From Segatella copri (GTDB taxonomy: Bacteria > Bacteroidota > Bacteroidia > Bacteroidales > Bacteroidaceae), in assembly GCF_019127135.1 (NCBI RefSeq), contig NZ_JAHOEA010000007.1:1-64000 (forward strand): 64,000 nt of DNA, given 5' to 3'. A model generated the notes under the pieces. It searched no databases. It was not told the DNA's origin and worked only from the letters and a program-made list of their open reading frames with translations. A program made the translations under genes and the position numbers. Shown piece by piece: positions 61,708-64,000 of this stretch (position 1 is the stretch's first letter; the number at the start of each line of letters is the position of its first letter).

Positions 61708-63255
61708 CTATTGTTTTGCAGGTAAAACCTGTTCAATATGCTGTTCACGATGACAAATATGCACTTCTACACCAAACTTCTGGTGAATATGTTCAGCAAG
61801 ATGCTGGGCGGAATATACACTGCGATGCTGACCGCCGGTGCATCCGAAACAGAACATCAGAGAGGTAAAGCCACGCTGCATGTAGCGGTTTACATGATGG
61901 TCGGCAAGTGCATAGACATGCTCCAGGAACTTCAATATCTCACCATCATCCTCCAGGAATCGGATAACAGGCTCATCCAGACCCGTCAGTTTTTTATAAG
62001 GCTCGTATCTGCCAGGGTTATGGGTACTTCTACAGTCGAAGACATAACCTCCGCCATTGCCAGACGGATCTTCAGGAATTCCCTTTCGATAAGAAAAACT
62101 AAACACTCTTACCACCAGCGGTCCCTTACCATCATATTTAGAATAGGTAGCTGGTCCGTCCTGCGGATGCGCACGATAGATATTGTTGTCGGTAGTCTTA
62201 TAGCCATCTGCACGACTCAGCGCCACGCTCTCTATCACCTTGAACTGCGGCAGCTCAGTAAGTCTTCTCAGCATATCCATCATATAAGGATAAGGGAATA
62301 CCTTGTCTCCCATTTTCAGAAGATCGCGTAAATTCTGGATAGCCGGCGGAATGCTGTCAATGAAATGCTTCTTGCGCTCGAAATAACCACGGAATCCATA
62401 GGCACCCAACACTTGCAAGGTACGGAAGAGCACAAAAAGACTCAACCGGTTTACAAAATGTCGCACCGTAGGTACCTCGGTATAATGTTTCAATGACTGG
62501 TAGTATTCCCAAACCAATTCTCTGCGCAGTTTGAACGGATACTTAGCAGATGCCTGCCAAAGGAATGAGGCCAGATCATAATAGAATGGTCCCTTTCGGC
62601 CACCCTGAAAATCGATAAAGTGTGGATTTCCCTTATCATCCAACATGACATTGCGCGCCTGGAAATCACGATACAGAAAACAATCCATCGGCTCTGATGT
62701 CAGATCCTTGGCAAAAAGCCGGAAGTTGGCTTCAAGTTTCAATTCGTGAAAATCCAAATCGGTAGGCTTCAGAAAACAGTATTTGAAATAGTTGAGATCA
62801 AAGAGAACACTGTCAACATCGAATTCTGGCTGAGGATAACAGTTTTGCCAGTCCAAGCCTCTAGCTCCGCGAATCTGGATATTCGGTAGTTCACGAATGG
62901 TTTTCTTCAGGAGTTCCTTCTCTTTCTGATTATAACGTCCGCCAGCATCACGTCCGCCCCTGATTGCATCAAAAAGCGAAGTACCACCAAGATCCGTCTG
63001 AAGATAACAAAGTTCATCGTCACTCACCGCCAGGACCTGTGGAACAGGCAACTGCCTGAGCTGGAAATGACGATCCAGATAGATAAAGGCATGATCCTCG
63101 TCACGACTGGTTCCTATCACGCCAATCACAGTATCACCATCCTGCCTGATGATACGGAAATACTGTCGGTTACTCCCCTGCCCTGCCAGCTTTATGACAT
63201 CAGCAGGTTCTTCACCCGCCCATTTTTTATAAAGTTCAATCAGCTTTTCCATCAT
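61708..63255 (-). CDS. AmgK-like amino-sugar kinase fused to RapZ C-terminal domain
   Basis: A 515-residue two-domain protein. Residues about 1-330 are an aminoglycoside-phosphotransferase-type kinase: GQGSNRQYFRII (25-36, nucleotide loop), DCFLYRDFQARNVMLDDKGN (catalytic loop with Asp and Asn) and HFIDFQGGRKGPFYYDLASF (metal DFG-like). This resembles AmgK, which phosphorylates MurNAc/GlcNAc. Residues about 375-515 match the RapZ C-terminal domain: VFDCRSTHNPGRYEPYKKLT and GLDEPVIRFLE, then FCFGCTGGQHRSVYSAQHLA. The P-loop N-terminal half of RapZ is missing. RapZ senses amino sugars and binds RNA in enterobacteria; here a link between kinase and sensor is inferred. It overlaps the upstream small gene by 20 bp. 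Confidence 0.85.
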   Translation of the reverse strand: MMEKLIELYKKWAGEEPADVIKLAGQGSNRQYFRIIRQDGDTVIGVIGTSRDEDHAFIYLDRHFQLRQLPVPQVLAVSDDELCYLQTDLGGTSLFDAIRGGRDAGGRYNQKEKELLKKTIRELPNIQIRGARGLDWQNCYPQPEFDVDSVLFDLNYFKYCFLKPTDLDFHELKLEANFRLFAKDLTSEPMDCFLYRDFQARNVMLDDKGNPHFIDFQGGRKGPFYYDLASFLWQASAKYPFKLRRELVWEYYQSLKHYTEVPTVRHFVNRLSLFVLFRTLQVLGAYGFRGYFERKKHFIDSIPPAIQNLRDLLKMGDKVFPYPYMMDMLRRLTELPQFKVIESVALSRADGYKTTDNNIYRAHPQDGPATYSKYDGKGPLVVRVFSFSYRKGIPEDPSGNGGGYVFDCRSTHNPGRYEPYKKLTGLDEPVIRFLEDDGEILKFLEHVYALADHHVNRYMQRGFTSLMFCFGCTGGQHRSVYSAQHLAEHIHQKFGVEVHICHREQHIEQVLPAKQ

Positions 63256-63451
63256 TATTCAGTTTACGTCGTTTCCGATCATCATCAATCTTCTGTGCGA
63301 AGTTATCTCCGATAAAGAGAAGCAATAAGATACCTAGCGTAGTCAGGAACGAGTTTGTAGTCGTCATCCTCAACTCAGCTTTTGTAATATAAATCAGTCC
63401 TCCGATAACAATCAGAAAGACCAATGCTTTTTTCCAATCAATATTGTTCAT
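63236..63451 (-). CDS. Small membrane protein upstream of the AmgK-RapZ fusion
   Basis: A 71-residue protein with two hydrophobic segments (ALVFLIVIGGLIYITKA, about 9-25; FLTTLGILLLLFIGDNFA, about 35-52) and a basic tail (DDDRKRRKLNND). No known family. Its promoter lies 24 bases upstream (63475-63505). Its stop is 20 bp inside the next gene, suggesting translational coupling, and so a shared role in the amino-sugar unit or its membrane placement. Confidence 0.7.
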   Translation of the reverse strand: MNNIDWKKALVFLIVIGGLIYITKAELRMTTTNSFLTTLGILLLLFIGDNFAQKIDDDRKRRKLNNDGKAD

Positions 63452-63474
63452 GCCATCAAATTTCTAATATGGTG

Positions 63475-63505
63475 CAAAATTACACAATTATATCGAGAAA
63501 ACAAA
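63475..63505 (-). promoter_or_regulatory. Promoter of the small-membrane-protein/AmgK-RapZ operon
   Basis: Minus-strand TTTG (63502-63505), a 19-base spacer and TAATTTTG (63475-63482), 24 bases before the start codon. Confidence 0.75.
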
Positions 63506-63510
63506 ATAAA

Positions 63511-63636
63511 AACAAAAAAAAATCGGATGTCTCACGACAACCGATTTCCAAAAACAAACTACTTAAAAACTAATCTACTAAAACAAATCAAAAAAAATAT
63601 CTTTGTCATCCTTTCAGATGATACTTTCTTTTATTT
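63511..63636 (-). ncRNA. Candidate small RNA downstream of groEL
   Basis: A consensus promoter (63643-63674, minus) is followed about 100 bases later by an intrinsic terminator: AAATCGG-A-TGTC-TCAC-GACA-A-CCGATTT (63520-63547) and then a run of T on the minus strand. Nothing but a 16-codon ORF (MTKIFFLICFSRLVFK, 63559-63609, after CTGAAAGG) lies between. A hairpin TCATC/GATGA sits near the 5' end. It could be a regulatory RNA of about 120 bases or a mini-mRNA. Another promoter for the downstream gene lies just past the terminator, so it is an independent unit. Confidence 0.5.
63520..63547 (-). terminator. Terminator of the candidate small RNA
   Basis: AAATCGG/CCGATTT 7-bp stem, plus an inner TGTC/GACA 4-bp stem with TCAC loop, followed by T9 on the minus strand (A-run at plus 63511-63519). 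Confidence 0.75.
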
Positions 63637-63642
63637 ACGATG

Positions 63643-63674
63643 CAAAGATACAAAAAAAGATTATTCGAACCAAA
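63643..63674 (-). promoter_or_regulatory. Consensus promoter of the candidate small RNA
   Basis: Minus-strand TTTG (63671-63674), a spacer of exactly 20 bases and TATCTTTG (63643-63650). It is among the best promoter matches in the window, yet no ordinary gene follows it. Confidence 0.75.
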
Positions 63675-63719
63675 TAATTTTGCTATTTTTTGCATCTTTA
63701 TAACTAAAAAAACAAAAAA

Positions 63720-63750
63720 ATAGGGGTAATTCGCTGAGAATCACCCCTAT
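63720..63750 (-). terminator. Terminator of groEL
   Basis: ATAGGGGT and ACCCCTAT arms with a loop of about 15 bases. The minus strand continues into TTTTTTTG, about 70 bases after the groEL stop. Confidence 0.75.
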
Positions 63751-63817
63751 TTGATATTTTCACTTTGCAAACCCGCACCCTTAGAATGTGCTTTGTTTGC
63801 GCAAGCCATTCACTAGA

Positions 63818-64000
63818 TTACATCATTCCACCCATTCCAGGCGCAGCAGCAGGAGCAGCAGGTGCAGGCTCAGGCTTGTCAACCAATACACACTCTGTTG
63901 TCAGGAACAAACCAGCAATAGAAGCTGCATTTTCCAAAGCTACACGCTCTACCTTGGCAGGGTCTACGATACCAGCCTTGCGCATATCCTCGTAAACATC
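63818..64000 (-). CDS. groL: Chaperonin GroEL, C-terminal end (partial)
   Basis: Only the last 60 codons are in the window; the gene runs off the right edge. The visible part is [40 protein letters not shown], then an Ala/Pro linker and PGMGGMM, the GGM-repeat end of GroEL. The protein is the 14-mer folding chamber of the cytosol. The stop is at 63818-63820. Confidence 0.95.
   Translation of the reverse strand, partial: DVYEDMRKAGIVDPAKVERVALENAASIAGLFLTTECVLVDKPEPAPAAPAAAPGMGGMM

Overview
The window reads as a chromosomal segment of a Bacteroidota bacterium of the Prevotella/Segatella type (S. copri-like). The grounds are two SusC/SusD pairs, promoters of the TTTG-N19/20-TAnnTTTG class, an HU-like DNA-binding protein followed by a 31-residue 'smalltalk' peptide, GH133/GT4/GH57 glycogen genes, and secreted enzymes with Bacteroidota-type C-terminal tails. 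No rRNA, tRNA, IS element or CRISPR array was found. The species call is an inference from gene content.

Layout. 1-4.3 kb: accessory genes (a DUF5675 protein, a Ser-rich HIRAN-like protein, an HU-like protein, smalltalk). 4.3-11.0 kb, minus strand: housekeeping genes (tsaC, fmt, a ClC channel, prfC, a DUF4924 gene, a LysE-type exporter); glucokinase diverges at 11.3 kb. 12.5-19.9 kb, minus strand: a complete tryptophan operon in the order trpD-C-F-A-B-E-G. It is preceded by a leader peptide with three consecutive Trp codons and an intrinsic terminator, a classical attenuator. 20.3-21.7 kb: a 44-codon small ORF with rpe, and an ECF sigma factor. 21.9-49.4 kb: a pectin utilisation region with a GH28-GH105 fusion, PL1 lyase, CE8 esterase, two SusC/SusD pairs, a DUF4957/DUF5123-type surface protein, a second GH28 and a GH43. 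A PD-(D/E)XK (Rpn/PDDEXK_2) gene and a 1-kb repeat-rich gap separate the two SusCD sets. 49.5-54.2 kb: a glycogen/alpha-glucan operon, then a Crp/Fnr regulator, a lipid kinase, miaA, gap, mscL and guaA. 60.9-63.5 kb: a MurU-like nucleotidyltransferase, an AmgK-like kinase fused to a RapZ C-terminal domain, and a small membrane protein. The window ends inside groEL (minus strand), with a candidate small RNA just downstream of it.

How the genes work together. The pectin enzymes can de-esterify (CE8), cleave (PL1, GH28) and trim (GH28, GH105, GH43) pectin, with import through the SusCD complexes. The trp operon is probably controlled by ribosome-mediated attenuation. The MurU/AmgK-RapZ pair suggests amino-sugar recycling.

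The most unusual feature is the repeat landscape. Many gaps between co-directional genes are built of 7-bp tandem repeats of differing sequence, and one such array lies inside trpE. The gap between the two SusCD loci holds four unrelated tandem arrays that share an exact 22-bp period. A short palindrome (CCTGCGATTCCATCGCAGG) recurs both between genes and, in different reading frames, inside two coding sequences.
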